Source of the DNA: Acidobacteriaceae bacterium
GTDB lineage: Bacteria; Acidobacteriota; Terriglobia; Terriglobales; Acidobacteriaceae
DNA: 64,000 bases
Reading direction: 5' to 3'
Assembly (NCBI GenBank): GCA_003151335.1
Contig: PLXE01000117.1
Location: 116,325-180,324 of the forward strand
Under the pieces are notes generated by a model. It did not search any database, was not told where the DNA came from, and was given only the letters and a program-made list of their open reading frames with translations. This document shows, piece after piece, positions 53,064-62,642 of this stretch (positions are counted from its first letter, which is position 1; every line of letters starts with the position of its first letter). The position numbers and the translations under genes were made by a program.

Positions 53064-54022
53064 CGTCCTTCCGCTCCGCTCTCATAACTGGCGCAACCGG
53101 GTTCATTGGCTCAGCTCTGGTTCACCGCTTGCTTCAGGAGCAGGTCGAGGTTACCTGTATCGTTCGACACAATCACCGACCCCTACCGGCGTCGCAGTCA
53201 AGCCTGGTGAGAACGGTTGAGTTTCACCCGTCACGGCCCGCTGATTTACGAGCAAAGCTTAGGGATGCCGCTCCGGAAGTCATCTTTCACCTGGCTTCTT
53301 ATGGCGTGAAGCAAGAGGACCGGGACCTCCAGCAGTTGCTGGAAGGCAATGTAAGTCTGCTGGTCCACCTTCTGGAGGCGACCTCCGGCCTGCCCGTCCG
53401 CCGGTTCATCCATGCGGGAAGCTGTGCGGAATACGGCCCCGCCGTGGCGGATGAAGGCTGCATTTCTGAGATGCATCCCCTTCGTCCAACATCGGTCTAT
53501 GGTACGGCAAAAGCAGCGTCGTTTCTCCTGGGAAATGCGATCGCTTCTCGCCTGTCCATACCGTTTGTGACACTTAGGCTTTTTGGGGTGTTCGGGACTC
53601 GAGAAGATCCGGATCGCTTGTTACCCTACCTGATTCGCCGCCTTGACGCAAACCAACCCGTGGACCTTACTCCCGGCGAGCAAGTACGAGACTTTCTGTT
53701 TGAGTCCGATGTTGTCGACGCTTTCATCCTGGCGGCAAAGGCCGACGGCCTCCCTTCCTGCGAGGTCTATAATGTGTGCTCCGGATCTCCGGTGACCGTG
53801 CGCCAAGTCGGCGAGGCGGTCGCGACCGAACTGGAGAGACCGTTCTGCCTGCTGCAATGGGGAAGGCGACAATACCGAAGCGACGAGCCTATGTGGTTGG
53901 TCGGAGACAATCGCAAGTTTAAGACAGCGGTTTCGTGGACTCCGACCGTCGGCATACAGGAGGGCGTTCGCCGAATGATTTCCAGCATGCGATTGGCGCC
54001 GGAGCATCACAATGCAATTTGA
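53060..54022 (+). CDS. NAD-dependent epimerase/reductase of the CDP-sugar operon
   Basis: 320 residues, ATGA overlap with rfbG. Extended SDR: ALITGATGFIGSALVHRLL, IHAGSCAEYG, and VYGTAKAASF (YxxxK). It is related to RfbJ-like and CDP-deoxyhexose reductases/epimerases. Given its place after rfbF-rfbG, it likely reduces the 4-keto group of CDP-4-keto-6-deoxyglucose to finish a CDP-6-deoxyhexose. Confidence 0.82.
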   Translation: MTSFRSALITGATGFIGSALVHRLLQEQVEVTCIVRHNHRPLPASQSSLVRTVEFHPSRPADLRAKLRDAAPEVIFHLASYGVKQEDRDLQQLLEGNVSLLVHLLEATSGLPVRRFIHAGSCAEYGPAVADEGCISEMHPLRPTSVYGTAKAASFLLGNAIASRLSIPFVTLRLFGVFGTREDPDRLLPYLIRRLDANQPVDLTPGEQVRDFLFESDVVDAFILAAKADGLPSCEVYNVCSGSPVTVRQVGEAVATELERPFCLLQWGRRQYRSDEPMWLVGDNRKFKTAVSWTPTVGIQEGVRRMISSMRLAPEHHNAI

Positions 54023-54683
54023 TCAGTTTGCTGACGACTACGCGCACATCCTGGACAACAGCGTGGGAATTTCCGGCGAAGATTCCAAGTATTTCGCTGA
54101 GTACAAAGCGGGATATCTGCACCGCATCTATCCTCCGTCCTTTAGCGGCAAGGTACTGGACTTCGGATGTGGCGTGGGTTTGCTTGCAGGATATATGAAG
54201 CGGGCCTTTCCCGCGATTCAGCTGGATGGCTTCGATGTTTCGGCAGATAGTATCCGAAGAGTCGATCCTTATCTCGCCGCTCAAGGTTGCTTTACATCGC
54301 GATCGGCTGATTTGGCCGCCGACTACCAGCTCATAGTAGTCGCCAATGTTATGCATCATGTACCTCCGGATCAGCGTACGAACACCGTACAGGAACTGGC
54401 GCGGCGCCTGGTACACGGCGGAAGGCTGGTGATCTTTGAACATAATCCGGCTAATCCTGTTACTCGCCGGATAGTCGAGCGATGTCCTTTCGATGCAGAT
54501 GCCATCCTCTTGCCACCAGGGGAAACCAGCGGCTACGTCCGACAGGCTGGGCTCCAAATCGGCCGCCGAGACTATATAGTCTTCATGCCCCGGCCCTTGG
54601 CATGGCTGCGCCGGTTTGAACCGTCGTTGAGTTGGCTGCCGCTCGGCGCCCAATATGTGGTAGTGGCTCATAAACATGCCTGA
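54012..54683 (+). CDS. SAM-dependent methyltransferase of the CDP-sugar operon
   Basis: 223 residues; GGAG RBS inside the previous gene, 11-bp overlap. Motif I VLDFGCGVGLLAGYM, motif II-like QLIVVANVMHHVPPD and LVHGGRLVIFEHNPANPVTRR. The FEHNPANP segment and ETSGYVRQAGL resemble methyltransferases found next to GT2 transferases in cell-surface sugar operons. It probably methylates the sugar or its lipid-linked product. Confidence 0.83.
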   Translation: MQFDQFADDYAHILDNSVGISGEDSKYFAEYKAGYLHRIYPPSFSGKVLDFGCGVGLLAGYMKRAFPAIQLDGFDVSADSIRRVDPYLAAQGCFTSRSADLAADYQLIVVANVMHHVPPDQRTNTVQELARRLVHGGRLVIFEHNPANPVTRRIVERCPFDADAILLPPGETSGYVRQAGLQIGRRDYIVFMPRPLAWLRRFEPSLSWLPLGAQYVVVAHKHA

Positions 54684-55650
54684 AGCTAAGCGGCTCATCA
54701 GCATCTGCGTTCCGGTCTTCAACGAAGAGGGCAACATTGAACCGCTCTATCGTGAGCTATTGCCTGTCATGGGCCGGCTCTCTGCCAAATACGATTTCGA
54801 ACTGCTCTTCACCGACAACCATTCGACTGATCGGACCTTTGAAATTCTGGAGTCTCTAGCTAGGCAAGACCATCGGATACGTGCTATTCGTTTCTCACGT
54901 AATTTCGGGTTCCAACGCTCTATCTTCACTGCCTACATGAACTGCCGCGGCGAGGCGGCGATACAAATAGATTGCGATCTGCAGGACCCGCCATCACTCA
55001 TCGCAGACTTCATCGAGAAGTGGGAGCAGGGATATCATGTGGTCTACGGGGTCCGCACATCGCGAAAGGAAAGCCGGTGGATGAATACCACACGTAGGAT
55101 CTTCTACCGGCTGATTGACGCGCTGAGCGAGGATCCTCTTCCTCATGATGCTGGCGACTTCCGCCTGGTAGACCGGCGAATTCTAAATGAGCTTAGAGCT
55201 TTCGAAGACTATCAGCCCTACCTGAGGGGAACCATTGCTGCCATCGGATTTCAGCAGATCGGTCTTAGCTATGATCGCGCCGAGCGTCTAACCGGCGAAA
55301 GCAAGTTTTCCTTTGGCGAACTATTCGGACTGGCGCTCGACGGAATCCTCAACCACTCGGTAGTGCCTCTTCGCATTGCGACTTTACTGGGTTCAGTCGT
55401 ATCGGTGACCACGTTGCTGGGGATCGTCGGATATATGATCGGCCGTCTCTTCCTGGGGCGGAACTGGCCTCCAGGTTTCGCTACTATAATCATCTTGATC
55501 TTAGGTTCCTTGAGTCTGAATGCCTTGTTTCTAGGCATCATCGGTGAATACCTGGGTCGCATTTATCGCCAAGTCAAACGACGCCCGCTCACCATCACGG
55601 AACGCGAGCTAAATCCGGTCGAAGCGAGCACCGAGGATCATAGGCGTTGA
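54676..55650 (+). CDS. GT2 polyprenyl-phosphate glycosyltransferase (DPM1/GtrB-like)
   Basis: 324 residues, 8-bp overlap with the methyltransferase. GT2 core: ISICVPVFNEEGNIEPLYREL, ELLFTDNHSTDRTFEIL, IQIDCDLQDPPSLI (DxD), and AGDFRLVDRRIL, which is the DPM1/GtrB hallmark. Two C-terminal membrane helices (PLRIATLLGSVVSVTTLLGIVGY and FATIIILILGSLSLNALFLGIIGEYLG) complete the GtrB layout. It should charge undecaprenyl phosphate with the operon's sugar for use by a GT-C enzyme on the periplasmic side, such as those at 20448 or 49098. Confidence 0.9.
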   Translation: MPEAKRLISICVPVFNEEGNIEPLYRELLPVMGRLSAKYDFELLFTDNHSTDRTFEILESLARQDHRIRAIRFSRNFGFQRSIFTAYMNCRGEAAIQIDCDLQDPPSLIADFIEKWEQGYHVVYGVRTSRKESRWMNTTRRIFYRLIDALSEDPLPHDAGDFRLVDRRILNELRAFEDYQPYLRGTIAAIGFQQIGLSYDRAERLTGESKFSFGELFGLALDGILNHSVVPLRIATLLGSVVSVTTLLGIVGYMIGRLFLGRNWPPGFATIIILILGSLSLNALFLGIIGEYLGRIYRQVKRRPLTITERELNPVEASTEDHRR

Positions 55651-56520
55651 GCCGCTTCTCAATCTTGATTAGCGCCCAAATTTCATTCGGACAGCGATAC
55701 ACACGGAATTGTGAGCCCTGATAGTGGTGCAACCGAACAGACCCACATCCCCGGGGTCGACTTGAATGGCAACAGCGAATCAGCCATCAGCAACTACCGA
55801 AGCGTGCACGTCCACCGAGCGCCGGTGCGCAACACCCAGAGAATGCCTTCCACACACTGCCGGTTCGATGCCCACGGTCGGCCCCGTCCGTCGCGCCGCC
55901 GCTTCGGCTCGGGAAACAAATGCTCAATCAACTCCCACTGCCGGTCTCTCAGCCTCATGCCAGCAGCTAAGCCCAATGCTCCCCTGCCGCATAAGTGCCT
56001 GCCTTGAGGCCGAACCTATTTATGAAACCAGCTCTAATCAGCCGGTGACTCCGAGGCGAACTAGTCAGTTTGCGGAGCGAGTGGGGGAAGGAAGAAGCAA
56101 GGTTGATCGAAAGCGCGTAGCTCGTCTGCTGGAGAGGTCGAAGGCCAGAGCCCTGTCGCTAGCCAACCGCGCGCAACAACGTGCCCATTCAAACAAATAG
56201 TCATGGCTGAACGTTTCAGCAGCCAGCCTCTCGATGTATCTGTTCGAGACATTCAGAGCACATGACCAAGTTCTGTTCCACATCGCTACCCGAACGACTC
56301 CGGAATTTGAAGTGGTGTACAGGTAACTGTCGCATTTGGTGGCAATGCGGCAAGCACCCCGGGCCATTGGCGGAAAATTGTCGTCCAGGTCAAGGTGCCG
56401 ATTTCTCCCAAAAGAGCAATCGAGTCTTATAACCTGGGCCGCCTGCGCAGCCTATCAATGCAGGTGGCGTAAGTCAGGCCGAAGTGTGTCTGCTGAATGC
56501 AAAAAAGCTTCAGCAGATAC
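55651..56520. other. Degenerate intergenic region with IS remnant
   Basis: No intact gene between the CDP-sugar operon and the ISL3 element. One clear transposase fragment (55794-55976). The rest (55977-56520) shows no recognisable coding sequence on either strand. Confidence 0.5.
55794..55976 (-). pseudogene. IS5-family transposase, N-terminal fragment
   Basis: 60 residues; MRLRDRQWELIEHLFPEPK followed by GRGRPWASNRQCVEGILWVLRTGARW is the conserved N-terminus of IS5/IS4-type transposases (first frame). The match ends abruptly after GARW, with the rest of the transposase absent downstream. It is a remnant without catalytic DDE residues. Confidence 0.7.
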
Positions 56521-57831
56521 GGAGATAAGCTAAAACGCCTCCTCAGCAGAATCTATGGGTTGATTCCGGTTCTGGAAGCCGGCCCAACGTGTGATAGAGA
56601 GCGATTTCCATGGCTTCGTACGTGCGGAAACCGCAGGAACGTCTAGTCACCACACGAATCTTGTTGTTGAGCCCTTCGACGGCAGCGTTGGAAACCTCTC
56701 CTTTGGCGCGAAACCAGTTCAGCAGTAGCTCCTCATGGTCGCGCAGCATGCGGGCGACTTTCTTCATCGGCTCCAGTCGGCTGCGCATGGCCCGATAGCA
56801 CCAGTAGTCGAGGAAGGCTTCGGCCCAGATGACGGATTTGTAGCTCCAGAAGTGGGCGAAGGTCTCCTTCAGATCCCAGGCCCGGGCCGTCGCCAGCTTG
56901 CTGGCCAGCAGGGCATCGAGCTTCTGTCGGGCTCGCCCGCGTACTCGACTGCCCCGGCGCAGCAACGGCCAGCGCATGTGCTTGAGCTGCTGCGCCTGCT
57001 GCTGGCTCTGAGCCCGCAAACGTGTGCTTTCGGCACGACGCACCTGATCCACCGCCTGATTCAAGTACGTGGTGATATGGAAACGATCCAACACATGCAG
57101 CGCTTGCCCCGCTTGCGCCGCGATGACTTTCAAATAGGGCTTCCACATGTCGCTGCAGACAAAGCGCAACCCTTGCACCACCTCCGGCCCCAGTGCCTTC
57201 AGCCCCTGCCGCAGGGTCGCCTCCGACCGCCGTTTCCCGACCCACAGCAGGCGTCGGCAAGGGGCGTCGATCTGGTAGATCACGGTCAGGAAGTTGTCCG
57301 CCCGCAGGCCGTGGCCCCAATAAATCTCGCCCACCCCCAGCGATTCCACCTCGTGCAATTTGCGGTGGGTCAGGCCCCACTGCACAAACCACTCCACCGA
57401 GCGATATACCGATTCCCAACTGGTTTGGAATACTTGCGCCGTCTCTCGCCAGCTCAGCCGCCGCCCCCAGCGGGCCAGAAAGCCCATCATGGCGCGGGTC
57501 ACCGGACGTTTGCCCTCACTCCAGGGAATCTGCTCCACCACCACGCCATGCTCGGCGCACTGCACCCGCCGCGGGGCGTAGCGAAACCAGGTCGGAATTC
57601 CCCACAACGGCACAAACGGCCAGCGCCGTTCCGGCAGACGGTCATAGCCCGCTGCCGGTCGCTGGCACAGCGAGCAGCGCCCGCGAATACCACCGTGCGG
57701 CACGATCCGAATCTCAATGGCCTCCGGCTGCCCCTGGCGACAATGCAGCTGCGCCTCTTCGTAGACGAACCCCACAAAACCTTGTACTCGATTCAAGATG
57801 GTCTTAACCTGTAGTTGAATAGCTGATCTCC
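56521..57831 (-). mobile_element. ISL3-family insertion sequence
   Basis: About 1.3 kb. Short terminal inverted repeats: GGAGATAAGCTA at 56521-56532 and TAGCTGATCTCC at 57820-57831 (one mismatch). They enclose one full-length transposase gene. No clear 8-bp target duplication is seen next to these ends, so the true boundaries may differ by a few bases or the copy is old. Confidence 0.7.
56543..57796 (-). CDS. ISL3-family transposase
   Basis: 417 residues, full length. An N-terminal zinc-finger-like region (CSLCQRPAAGYDRLPERRWPFVPLW ... RRVQCAEHG) and HTH region (KRPVTRAMMGFLARWGRRLSW) precede the DDE_Tnp_ISL3 catalytic core. The core includes VGEIYWGHG, FVCSDMWKPYLKVI, HVLDRFHITTYLNQAVDQVRR and the C-terminal AAVEGLNNKIRVVTRRSCGFR. 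An unusual point is VGEIYWGHG where DEi/DE is more common. Apparently intact. Confidence 0.88.
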   Translation of the reverse strand: MNRVQGFVGFVYEEAQLHCRQGQPEAIEIRIVPHGGIRGRCSLCQRPAAGYDRLPERRWPFVPLWGIPTWFRYAPRRVQCAEHGVVVEQIPWSEGKRPVTRAMMGFLARWGRRLSWRETAQVFQTSWESVYRSVEWFVQWGLTHRKLHEVESLGVGEIYWGHGLRADNFLTVIYQIDAPCRRLLWVGKRRSEATLRQGLKALGPEVVQGLRFVCSDMWKPYLKVIAAQAGQALHVLDRFHITTYLNQAVDQVRRAESTRLRAQSQQQAQQLKHMRWPLLRRGSRVRGRARQKLDALLASKLATARAWDLKETFAHFWSYKSVIWAEAFLDYWCYRAMRSRLEPMKKVARMLRDHEELLLNWFRAKGEVSNAAVEGLNNKIRVVTRRSCGFRTYEAMEIALYHTLGRLPEPESTHRFC

Positions 57832-58196
57832 CGGCGCCTCGGTCTCTGTCCTGACAAACAGCAGACTAAGCGAGCTTGTTGGACTTCAGCTATTCCCCTG
57901 CTTGGGGTGAAATCGGAGAGTTAACTCGTCGTAGCCGGGGCGGTGGTAAAAGTGGAAATCTTGCCGCTTTTGCGGGATTTCCAAGCGGAGGGGGAAAGTC
58001 CCGCCCTTGGACTTTTCCACGCAGCGGCTTTTTCCACGGCCCTCTTACCCACGAATTCTGCTAAAGAGCCTGGTTTCCTTCCGCGCAACGGCTCCTTGCG
58101 TAGACATCATGTTGTAAAATTTGGAATCGATCCTTTCACAATATTGGAGATTTCGGCACTCATTGGTACCGCGCGTCTTAACGAAGGTGTGAACAG
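57832..58196. other. 365-bp region between the ISL3 element and the deacetylase gene
   Basis: Contains a Gly/Arg-rich frame (57876-58064) whose low-complexity reading suggests decayed mobile-element sequence, then an AT-rich stretch (58105-58165) probably holding the promoter for the deacetylase. No gene is claimed. Confidence 0.4.
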
Positions 58197-59168
58197 ATGG
58201 CTTGGAAAAGGGTAGCAAGAATAATCCTTCACGACATAGGTGCGATTGCGGCATTGCGTACCCTGCACCGACGCAAATTCCAGGTACTTATGTTCCATTC
58301 CTTCGAGGAGTCGGATACGACTGGCCTTGAAACGATCTGCTCTCACATTACGCGCTCCTTCGCGCCCATATCCATGACCACGATAGGAGCTGCGCTCAAG
58401 GAGGGCAAACGATTGCCAGACTATTCTCTGGCTGTGACTGTGGATGACGGGTACCAAAGCTTCTTGGTGAATGGCTGGCCTATTTTTAAGCGCTACCGAA
58501 TCCCGGTAACTGTTTATGCAGTGGCAGCGTTTTCGGACGGCCAATCCTGGCTTTGGTGGGATCAAATCGAATTTGCACTGGAAAACACCGTTAAGACTTC
58601 CGTCACAGTGAGAGTCGACGGGGCCCCGGCAATGGACTTAGACCTTTCGTCGAATCTGAAGAAGGCTCGGGCGATATCGTCACTGACCGAAGAGCTAAAA
58701 AACGTGCCCAATGATGTTAGGCTCGAGTTTCTAAACGGATTCGGAAGATTGTGTGGTGTTGAAATACCGCACGATCCCCCTCCTCATCGGGCCGCTATGA
58801 GTTGGGAAGAGTTTCGCGCCGTGGCCGCGGACGGTGTAGAGGTCGGGTGCCATACGGAAACCCACCCCATATTGTCCCGGCTTACTGATTTAGCACAGAT
58901 CGAACGAGAAATTCGAGGCGCGAAGAAATATCTTGAAGACCGTTTGGGATTTCCGGTTACCCATTTCTCTTATCCAAACGGACGTGAGATCGACATCACC
59001 GATTCGGTAGTCGCGTGCGTGCGGGACGCGGGCTTTGCAACCGCAGTTACCACCACGTGTGGGCTTAACACGATCGGCATTGACCCACTCCGCATTCGGC
59101 GGGTGCCGTTTGGCAGCCAAATCGATCTTCGCTACGGCATCGAATTACTAGCCGGTCTGCATCTTTAG
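58197..59168 (+). CDS. Polysaccharide deacetylase (NodB domain)
   Basis: 323 residues. NodB motif 1 is AVTVDDGYQSF (catalytic base/metal D83-D84), motif 2 VGCHTETHPILSRL (the HxxxH metal ligands), and later FSYPNGREID and the closing RRVPFGSQIDL. No signal peptide is visible, as in many XrtA-locus deacetylases. It should remove N-acetyl groups from the polymer or its precursor. The gene after the recombinase remnant, a GNAT protein, was probably its original neighbour. Confidence 0.88.
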   Translation: MAWKRVARIILHDIGAIAALRTLHRRKFQVLMFHSFEESDTTGLETICSHITRSFAPISMTTIGAALKEGKRLPDYSLAVTVDDGYQSFLVNGWPIFKRYRIPVTVYAVAAFSDGQSWLWWDQIEFALENTVKTSVTVRVDGAPAMDLDLSSNLKKARAISSLTEELKNVPNDVRLEFLNGFGRLCGVEIPHDPPPHRAAMSWEEFRAVAADGVEVGCHTETHPILSRLTDLAQIEREIRGAKKYLEDRLGFPVTHFSYPNGREIDITDSVVACVRDAGFATAVTTTCGLNTIGIDPLRIRRVPFGSQIDLRYGIELLAGLHL

Positions 59169-59174
59169 CCTGCA

Positions 59175-60690
59175 TTATTCATGAGCACACGTAATTTTGA
59201 GTGTCATCCCGGCGCGCAGCACGCCTTCGCGGGCGAAGCGCTTGGCGGTGCTTGAGTGTACTTTCATCTGTCCAGCCATCTCGGGTACCGTGAGCCAACC
59301 GTGGCTGCGAAGATGCTGGAAGTAAGAGGCAATGCCATAGGCGCTACGAATGTGCCGGACGATGAGCCGGGTGAACGAGTGCTTCCGGCCAGTACGAAGC
59401 CACCGCGCGTTGAGGGTCCGTGCCATCTGAGCGTCGGTTTGTTCTGTGGCCAGAGCGCGGATGAGTTCGACGATCTCCGCCGGGGTACGAACCAAGTCCG
59501 GCGCGCTCAACGGCAACGGTCGTTCCAGCGAGGTTGTGGCTCCCGCTTTCCAGCGGATGTGGATTTGGATTTTATGATTCTTCACCAGGGTGACGTCTTC
59601 GATCAGAAGCCGTAGCATCCGCTTGCGATCGCGCGCCGGGGTGTGCGGATCGTTCCACACACGTGGAAGGTCGGAAGCCGGAGCGTGGATAAGATCGCGA
59701 TCTTCCTCCGTGAGTGCGGAGGATTGCGACTTGCTCATGCGGACGTATTCTTCTTCGGCTCGAGCTAAACTCATGAGCTTTTCGTTCCACTGCCGCTCCA
59801 GATTATCCACGACCAGGCGGTTCTCTGGACGAGCCAGCAAGTACTGGCGCTGCGCCAGTTCGGCCTCTTCGCGAGCCCGTTCCACCTGGGCCCGCCGCAA
59901 ACGATCGACTTCAGCCTGTCGTGCCCGTAACTCTTCAAAAACCTCCAATGCCACACCCAACGAAGCCGGATTGACGGCTTGCAGGACGAGTCCCGTTACG
60001 GCCTGATCGATCTGAGCGCCAGGCAGATGTTGGCATATCGGCTCGGCGGTTTGGATTCCGCGTCGCTGGCAAACATAGTCCAGCAGCGGATGGCCGTGCT
60101 CCACGTGATATCTCACCGTCATGCGTAGACCACACACGCCACAGATGACCAGATCTTGCAGCAGGGCAGCGCCTTCGCGAGGCGGGCTCTTGCGCCGATC
60201 CTCACCATAGCCGTTTGCGTTGGCGAGCAGCTTCGCCTGATTGGCTTCAAACTCTTCCCAGGAGATGTATCCCGGATGTAGGTTGGGCAGGAACACCGAC
60301 CATTCCTCTCGCTTCAGACGCCGGTAGCGAAGCTGTCCACCAATGCGAACCTTGCGCTGGCGGGTTCGGCCGTAGACGAAGGCCCCCGTGTAACGGGGAT
60401 TGTGCAGAATGCCTAACACACGGCTGTGCTCCAAGGGACCAAACAGCCGTTCTCCTGCGTGCGCGCCCTTGGTGATGCGTCGGGGCCAGAGGAGGCCTTC
60501 CGTCTTGAAGTGATGGACCACACGCATGGCGGAACCGCTCCGGCGAAAGGTCTCAAACAACAAGCGCACGGCTCGGTGCACCTGCTGGTCCGGGTCGAAC
60601 ACGATCCGCCCACTGTCGTCATACACGAAGCCGATCGGCGGCTTCACCCACAGCTCGCCGCGCCTGCCCTTCCTCTGCAAATTGTCTACG
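59175..60690 (-). pseudogene. Large serine recombinase lacking its catalytic domain
   Basis: ~500 recognisable residues of the C-terminal part of a large serine recombinase: the recombinase domain (RRGELWVKPPIGFVYDDSGRIVFDPDQQVHRAVRLLF), the HNPRYTGAFVYGR block, a zinc-ribbon-like region (CGVCGLRMTVRYHVEHGH...YVCQRRG) and a coiled coil (~residues 300-370). The ~150 N-terminal residues with the resolvase fold and catalytic Ser are absent; the open frame runs on to 60806 only by chance through unrelated DNA. It cannot recombine on its own. It ends 7 bp after the deacetylase stop. Confidence 0.75.
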
Positions 60691-60759
60691 GACGGTTCAG
60701 AATTCACGATCGCAGACTGTGTTCTCAGTTGGCCGGCAGCTACGGTATTATCATTCCTG

Positions 60760-61767
60760 ATGGTCTTAATTGGCGGTCCCTCTTCACCGGCGCAACGCGA
60801 TAGCATAGATCGCCTCTTGCAGGAGACCTTTGGGATCGATGCTCAAGCGGAGGCATTCCAACGATGGAAGTATTGGGATCCTCATCCGCTCTTCTCCAAC
60901 AGTAGGAGTTACGTCCTCCTGGACGGAGAAGCCGCAATTGCGCACGGGTGCTGCTGGCCAGTACGCCTCCAAGGAACGTTTGGGGAATTACCTTCCATGC
61001 ATTTGATCGACTGGGCTGCCAAGAGTACCGTCCCTGGCGCGGGAATGCAAGTATTGCGGCTTTGCCAGAAAGATGTCGGCGCGGTCTTTTCCATCGGCGG
61101 TAGCGATATGACCAAGAAGATCCTTCCCCTCTTAGGTTTCAAACCCTACAACAGTATTTCCTTCCTATACCGGCCTCTTCGTCCAATTAGTCCAGCGCTT
61201 CGGAACTCACCAAGGGATTGGAAGATGCCTGCACGAATTGTGCGCAACCTTGGGCGATACATGTTTCCTCGCCTGAGCATGCCACCTGGTTGGAGTGTGT
61301 CCCAGATCGAAACGCACGAACTACCTGAATCCCTGTTTCCGCATCCGCTGACCGACGAAGCCGTTAGTAAGCGGAACCCAGAATTGCTAACCCACATGAT
61401 GAGGTGCCCAGTTTTACAGGATGCTAATTGTTATGTCTTGCGCCAGATGAATGCTGCAATAGCATACTTCTGTCTGATACGTGTTCGAGACCAAGCGCGA
61501 CTGGTGGATTTTGGTCCTACTGGTCTCGACGAACAAACCGCGACAGCTTTGGGGTTCGCAGCTCAGTGCGTGGCGCGCTCAGACTTCAAAACGGTTCTTG
61601 ACATTCGCGTCGCTACGACAGAGCATCCGGTCAGAACAGGGCTAGTTCGATCTGGTTTTAGGATGGGGACTGAAGAACCAATCAAAGTGCTCAAGTTGAA
61701 CGAAGCGCTGAAGGAAACAGAGCGCTTTCGTTTGACATTCCTCGATTGGGATGCGGCTGTCCTCTAA
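60760..61767 (+). CDS. GNAT/FemAB-type acyltransferase of EPS loci
   Basis: 335 residues from ATG 60760. Acetyltransferase-like N-terminus AQRDSIDRLLQETFGIDAQ, then AFQRWKYWDPHPLF, HLIDWAAKSTVPGAGMQVLRL, and the second GNAT-like half. This layout is found in proteins that accompany polysaccharide deacetylases in EPS clusters and may acylate amino sugars. No RBS precedes the ATG, and the recombinase remnant abuts it, so the original 5' end may be damaged and expression is doubtful. Confidence 0.65.
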   Translation: MVLIGGPSSPAQRDSIDRLLQETFGIDAQAEAFQRWKYWDPHPLFSNSRSYVLLDGEAAIAHGCCWPVRLQGTFGELPSMHLIDWAAKSTVPGAGMQVLRLCQKDVGAVFSIGGSDMTKKILPLLGFKPYNSISFLYRPLRPISPALRNSPRDWKMPARIVRNLGRYMFPRLSMPPGWSVSQIETHELPESLFPHPLTDEAVSKRNPELLTHMMRCPVLQDANCYVLRQMNAAIAYFCLIRVRDQARLVDFGPTGLDEQTATALGFAAQCVARSDFKTVLDIRVATTEHPVRTGLVRSGFRMGTEEPIKVLKLNEALKETERFRLTFLDWDAAVL

Positions 61768-61944
61768 TCAGCCGCTCTGCGGCACGTCATGTTCCCGCCG
61801 CACCGGGGCATCAATACTCCAAACCTGCTCCAACAACTGATCCCGCCGCCGATTAGATATGCCCGGTCGTGAAGCGCGCTTCATCGTTCAGAATGTAAGC
61901 CCCAGGACGACCTGGAATGGGGTCTCTCAAAGCCAGGAGGGAGC

Positions 61945-62553
61945 ATGGCAGTGAAAGGGACACGGCACAGCGAAGAACAGATCATCGCGACCCTGAAGCA
62001 AGGCGAAGCCGGGTTAACGACAGCGGAGTTATGCCGTCAGCACGGGGTCACCGAGCAGACCTACTGCCGCTGGAAGACGAAGTATGGCGGAATGTAAAGC
62101 GGCGAAGCGGAGACGCGAAAAAGCTGAAGCAACTGGAAGACGAGAACCGGAAACTGAAGCACATGGTAGCGGAGCTGACGCTGGACAATCGGGCGTTGAA
62201 AGACGTGCTTGCAAGACACTCTTAACGCCTGCACGACTTCAGGCAACCGCTAAATACGTGATGTTCGAGTACAGCATAAGCGAGCGGCACGCCTGCAGAC
62301 GGATGGGGTTGGCACGATCGACGCACCGATATCAATCACGTAGAGCAGCACGGGACGCCTACCTGCCCGTGCTCTTGCGGAAGTTGGCAGCCAAGCGGTT
62401 GCGGGTCAGTTATCGACAGTCTGACGTTGGTGCGGGAACGGGCAGAGGTAAACCATGAGCGGGTGTACCGACTGTATCGCGATGAGGGGTTGGCGATGCG
62501 CATTCGACCGCGACCGAGGATCTCATCCCTGCGGACAGCAGGCCGCAGAGCTT
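61945..62553 (+). pseudogene. IS3-family (IS407-like) transposase remnant, frameshifted orfA/orfB
   Basis: orfA begins MAVKGTRHSEEQIIATLKQGE with the HTH QHGVTEQTYCRWKTKYGG, then frameshifts at ~62090 and continues in another frame as KKLKQLEDENRKLKHMVAEL. orfB pieces follow: SERHACRRMGLARSTHRYQ and, in a third frame, ERAEVNHERVYRLYRDEGLAMRIRPR. Catalytic residues beyond that are missing. At least two frame breaks, so inactive. Confidence 0.75.
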
Positions 62554-62642
62554 AACCGGGAATCCCCATTTGCGTTGGTACGCCAAACGGAGCGCCTCAA
62601 GAGGAAACTTCACAATTGGCGTAGTGTCGTCTGTTGTATCTA

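Noticed and set aside
56735..57814. 359-residue plus-strand frame
   Set aside because: Shadow of the ISL3 transposase; His/Gln-rich with no recognised motif.
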